A stretch of DNA of 12,148 bases from assembly GCA_964384625.1 (NCBI GenBank), contig CAYLNH010000226.1, positions 1 through 12,148 on the forward strand, written 5' to 3'. The translations under genes were made by a program, and so were the position numbers. Each line of letters opens with the position of its first letter. The first letter of the stretch is position 1. Source of the DNA: CAYLNH01 sp964384625. GTDB lineage: Bacteria; Verrucomicrobiota; Lentisphaeria; JABSQK01. The notes under the pieces were generated by a model. That model made no database searches, was not told the origin of the DNA, and saw nothing but the letters and a program-made list of their open reading frames with translations. This document shows positions 1 to 6,970 of the stretch, piece by piece.

Positions 1-82
1 TTGGTATGTCTGCCCCGAATAATGCGACGTTATTTCCGCGCCGACCCTTAGTATCGTCAACCGTTTTGCAGCGAGGCAGCCA

Positions 83-337
83 ATGAGAACTACCCTGAAC
101 ATCGACGAAGACGTCCTGAGCCTGGCAAAGAACCTGGCAGAAAGCCGATCAATCTCAATCGGCCAGGCCATCTCCGAACTGGCACGCCAAGGCTACAAAG
201 CCCAGTTCCAACGTGAACATGCAGACGGCTTCATCGTCTTCGACGTGCCGGCCGACGCGCCCACAATCAACCCGGAAGATGCCCGATTGGCTGAGGTAGC
301 TGAGGAGGTCGAGAAGTACGGAAAGGAACTGAAGTGA
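83..337 (+). CDS. VapB-type antitoxin (ribbon-helix-helix)
   Basis: This is an 84-residue antitoxin of a type II toxin-antitoxin pair. Residues 2-7 (RTTLNI) fit the DNA-binding beta strand of a ribbon-helix-helix fold. They are followed by two helices at about 9-20 and 24-38, which in this family form the dimer that binds the operon's own promoter. The acidic C-terminal half, with a DAPTINPEDA stretch near 57-66 and a Glu-rich tail, would be the part that wraps and blocks the toxin. The ATG at 83 is preceded by GAGG at 73-76, a reasonable ribosome site. Its TGA stop (335-337) shares four bases with the toxin's GTG start, so the two are translationally coupled. Antitoxin identity rests on fold-like pattern, size and the PIN-domain partner. 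The exact VapB subfamily is not assigned. Confidence 0.85.
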   Translation: MRTTLNIDEDVLSLAKNLAESRSISIGQAISELARQGYKAQFQREHADGFIVFDVPADAPTINPEDARLAEVAEEVEKYGKELK

Positions 338-789
338 GTGTCTACCTTCTTGACGTGAACGTTCTCTTGGCACTGGCGTGGCCCAATCATCTGTACCACG
401 ACCGGGCACATGTCTGGCTCACCGAGCAACGCCAACGGCGTTGGGCCACCTGCCCCACGACCCAGTCCGCATTTGTACGGCTTTCGACAAATCCGAAAGT
501 CGTCGGGCAGACCGTGTACCCGGCGCAAGCGCTTTCCCTGCTGGAGGCGAACATGGATGCACCCGCCCATGAATTCTGGCGTGAAACACTCCCAGTAACG
601 AAAGTGCTCGCACGCCTCGCCGAGGATCTTGTTGGGTACCGCCAGATCACGGATGCGTACCTGCTCGGTCTGGCCATCCACAAGAAAGGAGTCCTCGCCA
701 CCTTCGACCGCAGCATCACACACATTCTCCCCGCCCGGTCTGCCTTCAGAAAGAACCTGGAGATTATCACCCCTTTGAAGCCCGCTTGA
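334..789 (+). CDS. VapC-type PIN-domain ribonuclease toxin
   Basis: This 151-residue protein looks like a VapC toxin, a Mg2+-dependent endoribonuclease that cleaves RNA (often tRNA or rRNA) when freed from its antitoxin. PIN acidic residues are visible: D7 in LLDVNVLLAL, D107 in ITDAYLLGLA and D125 in ATFDRSI. At the usual second acidic position the motif reads CPTTQSAFVRL, with Q44 where many VapC proteins have Glu. It starts with GTG at 334, overlapping the vapB stop (GTGA). An ATG-free start is supported because the LLDVN motif begins only six residues in. Length is normal (about 130-150). The 3' end runs 23 bases into the 3' end of the convergent methyltransferase gene. PIN-family assignment is firm; the RNA target cannot be read from the sequence. 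Confidence 0.88.
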   Translation: MSVYLLDVNVLLALAWPNHLYHDRAHVWLTEQRQRRWATCPTTQSAFVRLSTNPKVVGQTVYPAQALSLLEANMDAPAHEFWRETLPVTKVLARLAEDLVGYRQITDAYLLGLAIHKKGVLATFDRSITHILPARSAFRKNLEIITPLKPA

Positions 790-2167
790 TGATCGCCTTC
801 AGTTCTCCCTGCTGATCCGGCGTCAGGAGGTCCTCCGCGGGCGCCTCTGCCAACAGTTCCTGACTGCGTTTGGCGGCGCGATCGATATCGATCTGACCGC
901 CCTGGTCAAGCCAATAGGCCAACCCCTGGCGCTCCCAGAATTCCGGCACGTAGAGTTCGTCGCGGAAGTTCATCGCTGTGTGCATAGTCGCCATGAACGA
1001 CCCGCCCGGACCGACGTCCTTGATCGTGTCAAAACCGATGCTCTCGTCGGTCACCTCGTACTCGTGCAGGAACCGACGCAGCACGCGAACGTATTCGCAG
1101 TCGAGTACGGCCTGCACCGGCGAACAGACTTCGTCGGTTGCGAGCAGGCCGATACAGACACTCGCGTCCGCGCCGCTGAGCAGTGTGCCCAAGGCGCTCA
1201 TACACTTCTGCGCGCCGGCTTCGGGACTGGGCAGTTTGGCATCGCTCAGCCCGGAATGGCCGCCAATGCCGACGCCGTAGAAACGGGCCATCGACGTCAT
1301 CATCGCATTGCCGATCGGTTGCTCCGGCCGCCCGAACGGACGGATCATCGTCTGCATATCATTCGCTGCCGCCGATGACGTCAGCCGCAGGCTGTTGTCG
1401 TCGAAGAGCACCTGATTGAGGATGGCGAGCGCGAAGGTTTCGGCCAGCCGCATGACGGTATGGCCGGCCAACGTCACCGGTGTTGACGTGCCGGCAGTCG
1501 GCATGGTGCCGACGGCGACCTGCAGGCCTTTTTCATACCAGTACCAGACCTGTTCGCACTCGGCGGCCGCCAGCCGCAACGGCGAGATCATGTAGCAGAT
1601 CCCGGAGAACACGTCCTCCAGCGTTTGCCCGGTCATCTCGGCGTAGGCCTGCAGCAGGTCATGGATGGCGCCGGAAGCGGATGCGGGGTGCAGGCTGCCG
1701 GCGGGCGTGACGCCGCACTTCCAGGCGAAGAACCGTTCCCACAAAGATTCGGTTGCGGCCGGCACACGCAGCGGACAGCCCATCAGTTCCACAGCGTCGA
1801 CCTCGGGCAATGCCTTCGCGAACCGCAGGTACAGCTCGAAGGTCTCGCGGCGCCAGTCCTCGAGATGCATCGTTCCCGGAACATGGTAGCGCCCGGCATA
1901 GACGCCGACATTCGTGGCAACGGTCGGGACACGGGTCGACCAGTCTGACTTCGGGCACGCCGCCAGCAATGCGTCCACCCGCTCTGCCGGGAACCGCACG
2001 CGCTGCTCGCCCGTGTCCACCGGCAGCCCGCTGTCCGCCAGGCGGGAAAGGATTCCGTCGTGCTCGATCTGCATGCCGATCTCACCGAGCACCCGCAGGA
2101 CATTGCGATGAATTGTTTCTTTTTCGGCGGCGCTCAGCACATCTTGGATATTGGCAGCTGGTGTCAT
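767..2167 (-). CDS. MttB-superfamily (trimethylamine/betaine-type) methyltransferase
   Basis: This 466-residue protein belongs to the MttB superfamily, cytoplasmic TIM-barrel enzymes that move a methyl group from a quaternary or tertiary amine to a corrinoid protein. The N-terminal signature (about 10-70: VLSAAEKETIHRNVLRVLGE, then an RVRFPAERVDALL helix) is seen. So is the conserved C-terminal block GPGGSFMATMHT (386-397) followed by FRDELYVPEFWERQG. The frame has no internal amber codon, so it resembles the non-pyrrolysine members (glycine-betaine-like substrates) rather than classic pyrrolysine-containing MttB. The actual substrate is unknown. No corrinoid protein, MtbA/MtgA-type partner or RamA activator gene is in the window. 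The ATG at 2167 lacks a clear Shine-Dalgarno, although the N-terminus fits the family. A broken paralog lies just upstream on the same strand (2399-2580). Confidence 0.87.
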   Translation of the reverse strand: MTPAANIQDVLSAAEKETIHRNVLRVLGEIGMQIEHDGILSRLADSGLPVDTGEQRVRFPAERVDALLAACPKSDWSTRVPTVATNVGVYAGRYHVPGTMHLEDWRRETFELYLRFAKALPEVDAVELMGCPLRVPAATESLWERFFAWKCGVTPAGSLHPASASGAIHDLLQAYAEMTGQTLEDVFSGICYMISPLRLAAAECEQVWYWYEKGLQVAVGTMPTAGTSTPVTLAGHTVMRLAETFALAILNQVLFDDNSLRLTSSAAANDMQTMIRPFGRPEQPIGNAMMTSMARFYGVGIGGHSGLSDAKLPSPEAGAQKCMSALGTLLSGADASVCIGLLATDEVCSPVQAVLDCEYVRVLRRFLHEYEVTDESIGFDTIKDVGPGGSFMATMHTAMNFRDELYVPEFWERQGLAYWLDQGGQIDIDRAAKRSQELLAEAPAEDLLTPDQQGELKAIIKRASKG

Positions 2168-2398
2168 GATGAAGCAGGTAATCCGTAATGAGTGATCGGT
2201 AATCGGTCGGCAGAGGAAGAGAATTGGTTCGCTCTGCCTGAATGCTCAAACTGCGCCGGCGGCATTTTTCAGTCCGCCGGACCGCCGCAAAGAACCGTTT
2301 TATTTCGTGGCGACCAGTCGGGGCCGGGGAAGTGCAGATCGCCGGCGGGGGACGGCGTGTCGGACAACTCCCGGTCTATAGTTGTCTGCATTCAGGAT
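2168..2398. other. Non-coding spacer upstream of mttB, GTAAT repeats and hairpin
   Basis: No gene is supported here. Immediately upstream of the methyltransferase start lie three GTAAT copies (2178-2182, 2185-2189, 2199-2203) in a stretch of short near-repeats. A 7-bp stem (2256-2262 with 2274-2280, 11-nt loop) follows. The region may hold the mttB promoter, but no convincing -35/-10 pair was seen on the minus strand. The part next to 2399 may be decayed downstream sequence of the mttB remnant; no frame there gives recognisable MttB sequence. Confidence 0.5.
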
Positions 2399-2580
2399 TT
2401 ATTCAACGAGGCCGGCCGGGATATATACACGTTGCGCGGCATGGTCCACGACCGCACCGGCAGCAGCGGACCGCCAAGCACATCCTTATGCGGGACGTGG
2501 ATTCCGGTGCGTTCCAGAATGATCAGGGACGCCGGATGGAGGCGCCGGATGGCGCTATCGTTCAGTACGGTGCATTGCAT
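2399..2580 (-). pseudogene. Frameshifted N-terminal remnant of a second mttB-family gene
   Basis: The minus strand starts at ATG 2580 with GGAG (plus 2588-2591) seven bases upstream, so the translation start is intact. The first frame reads LNDSAIRRLHPASLIILERTG then IHVPHKDVL, which aligns with VLSAAEKETIHRNVLRVLGE of the intact neighbour and matches the MttB-family N-terminus. In that frame the text then loses family character (LLPVRSWTMPRNVYIS) and stops at 2392-2394. Reading two bases later from 2458, the same DNA gives GAVVDHAAQRVYIPAGLVE, the expected next MttB segment (compare LPVDTGEQRVRFPAERVD in the neighbour). It ends at TAA 2399-2401. The simplest reading is a gene that lost one base near 2460-2475, then acquired a stop and lost the remaining roughly 400 codons. 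What follows is not recognisable. Confidence 0.75.
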
Positions 2581-2698
2581 GGTCGATCTCCAGATTGATC
2601 CTTCAGTTCGCCCGGCGCCGCCTTCCGTCCAACGCGGGAAATTACGGCCTGCTGAAAGCGGAGAGTCATCATCACTTCCGCATCGGCGGAGATCTTTT
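2581..2698. other. Non-coding spacer between mttB remnant and repeat array
   Basis: There is no supported gene. It contains the ribosome site of the mttB remnant (CTCC at 2588-2591, read as GGAG on the minus strand), and any promoter of the remnant would lie here. Open frames running through it on the plus strand are continuations of repeat-derived frames and are not credible. Confidence 0.4.
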
Positions 2699-3120
2699 CG
2701 CCCCCTTCGGGGACGGTCCCTGGTTGGATCACGTTCCCCGGGTTCCCTGCGGTCACCCGGGGCTATTCATGTTGNNNNNNNNNNNNNNNNNNNNNNNNNN
2801 NNNNNNNNNNNNNNNNNNNNNNNNNNNNNNNNNNNNNNNNNNNNNNNNNNNNNNNNNNNNNNNNNNNNNNNNNNCGCCCCGTTGGGGCGAGGTCCAGGAT
2901 CAAGGACCGTCTCTGGCGGGATCACGTTCCCCGGGTTCCCTGCGGTCACCCGGGGCTATTCATGTTGTCGCCCCGTTGGGGCGAGGTCCAGGATCAAGGA
3001 CCGTCTCTGGCGGGATCACGTTCCCCGGGTGCCCTGCGGTCACCCGGGGCTATTCATGTTGCCGCCCCGTTGGGGCGAGGTCCAGGATCAAGGACCGTCT
3101 CTGGCTGGATCACGTTCCCC
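2699..3120. repeat. Tandem 94-bp intergenic repeat with three hairpins per unit
   Basis: Four copies are visible: a shortened variant (2699-2774, lacking about 18 bases near its start), two full copies (2875-2968 and 2969-3062, each 94 bp and differing at two bases) and a copy truncated after 58 bp (3063-3120). Each full unit can fold three hairpins. The first is CGCCCC-GTT-GGGGCG at the start. The second is GGTCC...GGACC with an 8-nt loop. The third is CCCCGGGT...ACCCGGGG with an 11-nt loop, followed by CTATTCATGTTG. The 94-bp period is not a multiple of three, so any frame across it reads successive units in different frames; it is non-coding. There are no unique spacers, so it is not a CRISPR array. 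Similar hairpin-rich repeats are common between genes in PVC-type genomes (from memory, not searched). Confidence 0.85.
2775..2874. other. Assembly gap of exactly 100 N inside the repeat array
   Basis: Exactly 100 ambiguous bases, the usual placeholder for a scaffold gap of unknown size. The left flank ends one base short of a complete repeat unit and the right flank begins at the first base of a unit. The missing DNA is therefore probably one or more further 94-bp units (n x 94 + 1 bases). Confidence 0.95.
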
Positions 3121-3450
3121 AGGGCCTCGTCTCGGAGACCCGGAACGAAATCCTGCACCCTCTGCGCCCCGGAATGCCCGCGAAATTGCAGTGTGCGGTT
3201 CCGAGAATGCCCCCGTCAGTAATGGCATTGCGCAACGCCGAGAAATCAACTTGCAATCAACTCCGCCGTCGACTATGGTATACGGCCGGATCGGCATACG
3301 CCGGCTGAGAGCGCCGACAAACGTTGTGCCCAATTAAGAAAGGTCGATGTTGTTGCATAAGGTTCCGACCCAACCGGCGAAGTCTAACTGGAAGCCGTAC
3401 GGGCGGTCTGGTCACACGGCGAACAACCGCTAACTTCGGAAACACAGACT
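3121..3450. other. Non-coding region upstream of the kinase
   Basis: No gene is supported in these 330 bases. The first 40 bases look like a highly diverged end of the repeat unit (a GGG...CCC arrangement without the conserved CTATTCATG). The remainder is mixed sequence that probably holds the kinase promoter and a leader of up to about 170 nt. Confidence 0.45.
3251..3279 (+). promoter_or_regulatory. Candidate sigma-70-like promoter for the kinase
   Basis: TTGCAA (3251-3256) and TATGGT (3274-3279) are separated by 17 bases and lie about 170 nt upstream of the kinase ATG. This is pattern only; sigma-factor preferences of the host are unknown. Confidence 0.3.
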
Positions 3451-4353
3451 ATGTCGCAAGATGTTGGCTTGAACACAAATGTCGGCGGGTACCTCCTCCA
3501 GGAGGTCCTTGGTCAGGGGATGATCGGAACGGTCTACCGCGCCGGCCGCGACGAGCGGGAGTTCGCCGTGAAAGTCCTCAAACCCGAGTTGTTCAGCGGC
3601 CCCCACGGCGCCGAGTACATCGAACGCTTCCGCCGGGAAGCCGAAGCGGCATCCTGGGTCGACCACCCCAATGTCGTGAAGGTCATCGAACACGGCTATG
3701 CCGGCGGCAGCAGGACGCCCTATCTGGTCATGGAATACGTCGACGGGGTTTCGCTGACGGACCTGATCGTCGAATACGACGCGCTGGATTTCCGCGACCG
3801 CACGATCCTGATTCGCCAGGTCGCCGGCGCTCTGGCGGCAATCCACGACGTCGGACTGGTGCATCGCGACGTGAAGCCGTGCAATGTGCTGATTTCTCCA
3901 CGTCTGCAAGCGAAACTCACGGACTTCGGCATTGTTCGCGTGCCGGACTCCGAGTTGACGATGCTGAACCAGACGGTCGGGACCCCGGCCTACATGGCGC
4001 CCGAGAGTTTCGAGACATCGAGAACCGACGGCCGCGCCGACATCTTCTCACTGGGCGTGATGACCTATGCCCTGATGACCGGACAACGACCGTTCGAGGC
4101 GGACAATATCAACGACATGATGGCGGCGGTTTGCACCAGACGTCCCCGGCGGCCGCGCAAGATCAACCCGAAGTTTCCGGCACAGCTCCAGCGGATCATG
4201 TCGTTCATGCTCAAAAAGGATCCGGAAAAACGCTACCAGACGATGGACGCGGTGAAACGCGATCTCGATGACTTCCTGCGCGGCAGAAGCCGCTGGAAAG
4301 GCCTGGTGGAGACGGTGGCCGGGCGGGTGGGCATGTCCAGCAACTGGTCCTGA
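3451..4353 (+). CDS. Soluble Hanks-type serine/threonine protein kinase
   Basis: This 300-residue protein is essentially one kinase domain that transfers phosphate from ATP to Ser/Thr of target proteins. All main motifs are present: glycine loop LGQGMIGTVY (20-29), ATP-anchoring K41 in FAVKVLK, helix-C E63, catalytic loop HRDVKPCN (138-145, with D140 and N145), DFG (158-160), and APE (183-185) after VGTPAYM. It should therefore be active. After the catalytic core (to about 276) there is only a short basic tail. No membrane segment, PASTA, WD40 or TPR domain is present, unlike many large bacterial and planctomycete kinases, so it should be cytoplasmic. The ATG at 3451 has only a weak CGGA (3437-3440) upstream. 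No phosphatase, FHA protein or obvious substrate gene is adjacent, so its target is unknown. Confidence 0.92.
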   Translation: MSQDVGLNTNVGGYLLQEVLGQGMIGTVYRAGRDEREFAVKVLKPELFSGPHGAEYIERFRREAEAASWVDHPNVVKVIEHGYAGGSRTPYLVMEYVDGVSLTDLIVEYDALDFRDRTILIRQVAGALAAIHDVGLVHRDVKPCNVLISPRLQAKLTDFGIVRVPDSELTMLNQTVGTPAYMAPESFETSRTDGRADIFSLGVMTYALMTGQRPFEADNINDMMAAVCTRRPRRPRKINPKFPAQLQRIMSFMLKKDPEKRYQTMDAVKRDLDDFLRGRSRWKGLVETVAGRVGMSSNWS

Positions 4354-4385
4354 CGCGATCCGCATTCCTTCCCCCGCCTCCGCAG

Positions 4386-4418
4386 CGCCGGCAACGCCGG
4401 GGCACCGCGTTGCCGGCG
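4386..4418. terminator. Perfect 12-bp stem-loop between convergent genes
   Basis: CGCCGGCAACGC (4386-4397) pairs perfectly with GCGTTGCCGGCG (4407-4418) around a 9-nt loop. It lies 33 bases after the kinase stop and between the convergent kinase and AraC genes, where a bidirectional terminator is expected. Neither strand has a following T-run, so it is not a canonical intrinsic terminator. It could be an mRNA 3'-end stabilising hairpin or an unrelated palindromic repeat. Confidence 0.5.
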
Positions 4419-4558
4419 ACCACCCGGCCTGTTGATCTGAAGCTCCGCGGTAGACCTCGGCGGTACAGCTGCCCATCTCGCCCGCAACCGCAACTTCGCC
4501 GGACCTCCCCGCCGCCGCCGCACCGGATCACAGACAGCGACGGCAGGAATGAATCAGG

Positions 4559-5377
4559 CTACAGCATCTGACGGATTTCCGACGGTTTCATTCCGGTGCG
4601 CCGTCGGATAAGCCGCGAGAAGTAGCACGGATCCGGATAGCCGCAGGCGGCGGCGACGTCGGCAATCGGCCGGCTGCCGTGCTGCAGCATTGCGGCAGCC
4701 TGCTGCACCCGAATCGAGATCAGGTAGTCCTTCGGCGTCGTCCCGACTTCCGCCCGGAACCGCTGGGTCAGCGATGTGCGATGGACGCCGAGACGATCCG
4801 CCACCGCCGTGACGTTCAGCGCCGGGTCGGCCCATTCCCGACGCAGGATTTCGACGGCTTCCTCCGTCAAACGACTGGTGGGCGCCTGCCCCCGCTGCCG
4901 ACGTTCCGATAGAATGCACAGCAGTTCATAGAGCGATGCACCGGTCTCCAGATCCCCGCTGGGCGTGTGCCGCGACATCTGCTCGTAGATCCGCTCGAAC
5001 ACAACGGCAGGCGGACTGCCGACGCGGTAGATCCGCTCTGTGGCCAGACCGAAAGCAGCGAGGGCGGCCGTTGCCAGTTGGCCGTCAAACTTGATGAAGT
5101 AGACGACCGAATCCGACTCGAAACTCTCCACGCCATAGCCTTTGCCCGGCGGCAGCAGCAGTGCCGCGCGCGCCGGCACCACGACCGGTTTACGGCCGAC
5201 GCGCACGCGGCACTCGCCGGCGGCAAGCCAGTACAGGGTGTAGTAACTGCGCTGCTTCCACTTCTCCCGGCGCCCGGCAGCAATCACCCGGCAGGAGCAC
5301 GAGAACACCCGCAACGGCAATTCGCTGCCGCCCGACGGCCCCCGGTAAATCACCCAGGTCCGCAATGGATCACTCAT
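4559..5377 (-). CDS. AraC-family transcriptional regulator
   Basis: This is a 272-residue DNA-binding regulator. The C-terminal third is an AraC/XylS domain with two helix-turn-helix units: about 187-208 (LNVTAVADRLGVHRTSLTQRF) and 236-258 (RPIADVAAACGYPDPCYFSRLI). The family ending RRTGMKPSEIRQ follows. Residues about 20-110 look like a cupin-type sensing domain (AGECRVRVGRKPVVVPARAA, LLPPGKGY), typical of sugar-responsive AraC regulators. The reading frame continues upstream to 6964 only because the opposite gene lacks stops in that frame. I place the start at ATG 5377, where family similarity begins; there is no strong ribosome site. An in-frame ATG at 5434 is an alternative. It is divergent from the FG-GAP gene with 117 bases between, suggesting it controls that gene and itself. 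The ligand is unknown. Confidence 0.88.
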   Translation of the reverse strand: MSDPLRTWVIYRGPSGGSELPLRVFSCSCRVIAAGRREKWKQRSYYTLYWLAAGECRVRVGRKPVVVPARAALLLPPGKGYGVESFESDSVVYFIKFDGQLATAALAAFGLATERIYRVGSPPAVVFERIYEQMSRHTPSGDLETGASLYELLCILSERRQRGQAPTSRLTEEAVEILRREWADPALNVTAVADRLGVHRTSLTQRFRAEVGTTPKDYLISIRVQQAAAMLQHGSRPIADVAAACGYPDPCYFSRLIRRRTGMKPSEIRQML

Positions 5378-5494
5378 AACAAAAGTCCAATTCTTACGAC
5401 ATCCGTTCTCTTGTTCTGCAATGACAGATACCATAACTTTACTACCAACAAGACCAAGTTGTCTGCCAAAAATCCAATCATCGGAGAACAGAGA
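5378..5494. promoter_or_regulatory. Shared divergent promoter region of araC-like and FG-GAP genes
   Basis: This 117-bp region is more A+T-rich than its surroundings. On the plus strand TTGTTC (5411-5416) and TAACTT (5434-5439) are 17 bases apart. On the minus strand TTGGTC (plus 5452-5457) and TATGGT (plus 5430-5435) are 16 bases apart. The two -10 boxes would overlap, so transcription in one direction would exclude the other. GGAG (5483-5486) is the ribosome site for the FG-GAP gene. Promoters are pattern matches only, and no clear AraC operator repeats were found. Confidence 0.4.
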
Positions 5495-6850
5495 ATGACA
5501 TCCTGCCCCACCGGAACCCTGACGTCGCCGGCCACCGCAGTCCGGCTGAATTCGTTCAACTGGGCCGCGTTCGGCGGTTCCGTGAACCATATTGCCGATA
5601 TCAACGACGACGGGGAGCTGGAGATCCTGACCCTGCAGACCGTCGGCCAAATGGGCGCCGAGCTCGAGAATCGCGCGGCCCTGGGCGTGGATGAAGACGA
5701 CCGCGATCTGTACTGCCTGACGGCCGTCACCTTGACCGGCGACGTTCTCTGGCAGCGCGGCGTCCCCTGCAATCGTCCCGGCCTGCCGTTCGCCAGTCAC
5801 GGCGGCTCGCGCATGCTCTTGATCGAGGACCTTGATGCCGACGGCAAGACCGAGGTCGCCGTGATCCGGCACCAGGAGATCGCCGTTCTGGACGGCGCTT
5901 CCGGGGCGGTGAAAGCAAGTGTCAAACTGCCTGCGGACAACTTTGTCAGTCTGTTCTCGGCGCAGTTCGGCCCGCCGGAGAACGGCCGTCAGATCATCTG
6001 CAAGGTGAACAATCGCGCCTATGAACCATGGGAATACTCCAATCCGACGATTGTCTACAACGCCGACCTCTCCGTTTACCATGAGCCCTTCGCGGTCCGC
6101 GGCGCCGGCCACAATATGGTGGCGCTGGACGTCAACGGCGACGGTCGCGACGAGTTGTTGATCGGCTACAGCCTGCTCGATCACGAGTTGAACACCATCT
6201 GGCGTCTGGACTTCGGTCCGGACTTCAACTACGCGCACGATCACGCCGACCAGATTGCGGTGTCCGATCTGAAAGGCGACGGCGACCTCGTCGTCCGCTT
6301 CGCCGGTTCGGAAGACTTCTACACGACGGATCTGGACGGCAACATTCTGAGCACCTCGCAGGCGGGCCACAGCCAGACCTCGATTGCCGGCAACTGGGGA
6401 CCGAACGGCGAGCCGCGCATGATCATGTGCGAAAAGAACAACGGCCTCTGGGGCATGCTCCCCGACGGCGAGATCCTCTGGTACCGACCGGAACTCAACG
6501 GTTATGCCAGAGCGAACGTGCGCTGGTCGAAGACGTCGACCCCAGGTGAATGGCCGATCTTCAAACCGGCGCTGAAGCCGTTCCCTGAGACCCCGTACAA
6601 GAGCGAGGCCGCCTGGAGTGAAGGGCTGTGGCCGTGTCTTCTCGATGGCGACGGCAACTGCCATCGCGTCTTTCCATGGCACGCTGAATATGCCCAGGAG
6701 GACGGCCGGACCATCCGTTCCAAACGCTCTTACGACTCGGATGTCGGCTACCAGGTCCGCGCCGTCGATCTCGACAATGACGGCCTGGATGAGGTGCTCA
6801 TCTTCGACCGCAGTCGCGTCTGGATTTTCGGCAGCCCCGAGACGCATTGA
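5495..6850 (+). CDS. FG-GAP/VCBS-repeat beta-propeller protein
   Basis: This 451-residue protein is built of beta-propeller blades with calcium-binding-type D-x-[ND]-x-DG motifs at about 35-43 (DINDDGELE), 112-120 (DLDADGKTE), 212-220 (DVNGDGRDE), 258-264 (DLKGDGD), 384-388 (DGDGN) and 425-433 (DLDNDGLDE). Blade ends such as TDLDGNIL and MLPDGEILWY are also typical. The layout resembles the propellers of rhamnogalacturonan-lyase-like (PL11-type) proteins, but catalytic identity is not established. The frame is open back to 4967, overlapping araC. The ATG at 5495 is chosen because GGAG (5483-5486) sits 8 bases upstream and it lies outside araC. No signal peptide is visible, which is odd for a family usually exported. 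Divergence from an AraC regulator fits a carbohydrate-linked role (inference). Confidence 0.85.
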   Translation: MTSCPTGTLTSPATAVRLNSFNWAAFGGSVNHIADINDDGELEILTLQTVGQMGAELENRAALGVDEDDRDLYCLTAVTLTGDVLWQRGVPCNRPGLPFASHGGSRMLLIEDLDADGKTEVAVIRHQEIAVLDGASGAVKASVKLPADNFVSLFSAQFGPPENGRQIICKVNNRAYEPWEYSNPTIVYNADLSVYHEPFAVRGAGHNMVALDVNGDGRDELLIGYSLLDHELNTIWRLDFGPDFNYAHDHADQIAVSDLKGDGDLVVRFAGSEDFYTTDLDGNILSTSQAGHSQTSIAGNWGPNGEPRMIMCEKNNGLWGMLPDGEILWYRPELNGYARANVRWSKTSTPGEWPIFKPALKPFPETPYKSEAAWSEGLWPCLLDGDGNCHRVFPWHAEYAQEDGRTIRSKRSYDSDVGYQVRAVDLDNDGLDEVLIFDRSRVWIFGSPETH

Positions 6851-6970
6851 GGTTGTCGCTGTCTCCCCCTGCTTCCTCCCGGCTCCCAAAGGCACTGAAA
6901 TAGCGTCGACGAAGCTGTGAATGTATGAACGGATTCCCGACGCAAACAGATATGCCGGGAGCAAAAAGCA

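Noticed and set aside
18..34. AATAA...TTATT inverted repeat upstream of vapB as an operator
   Set aside because: Only five bases per arm and not placed against a convincing promoter; too weak to list as a feature.
767..2167. Pyrrolysine-containing MttB
   Set aside because: The frame has no internal TAG and ends at TGA with a complete family C-terminus.
2699..3120. CRISPR array
   Set aside because: Units are 94 bp and adjoin directly without unique spacers, and no cas gene is present.
2192..3337. Long plus-strand open frames across the repeat array (also 2595-3308)
   Set aside because: They cross 100 N bases and read the same 94-bp unit in successive frames. There is no start signal or family resemblance, so they are repeat-derived chance frames.
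3324..4271. 315-residue plus-strand frame overlapping the kinase
   Set aside because: Arg/Pro-rich shadow of the kinase gene, which has all kinase motifs in its own frame.
4967..5494. N-terminal extension of the FG-GAP protein to 4967
   Set aside because: It is antisense to araC and low in protein-like character; ATG 5495 has a strong ribosome site.
5378..6964. 801-residue minus-strand frame fusing AraC with a long N-terminal part
   Set aside because: The upstream part is antisense to the FG-GAP gene and has no family content; the AraC protein is complete from 5377.
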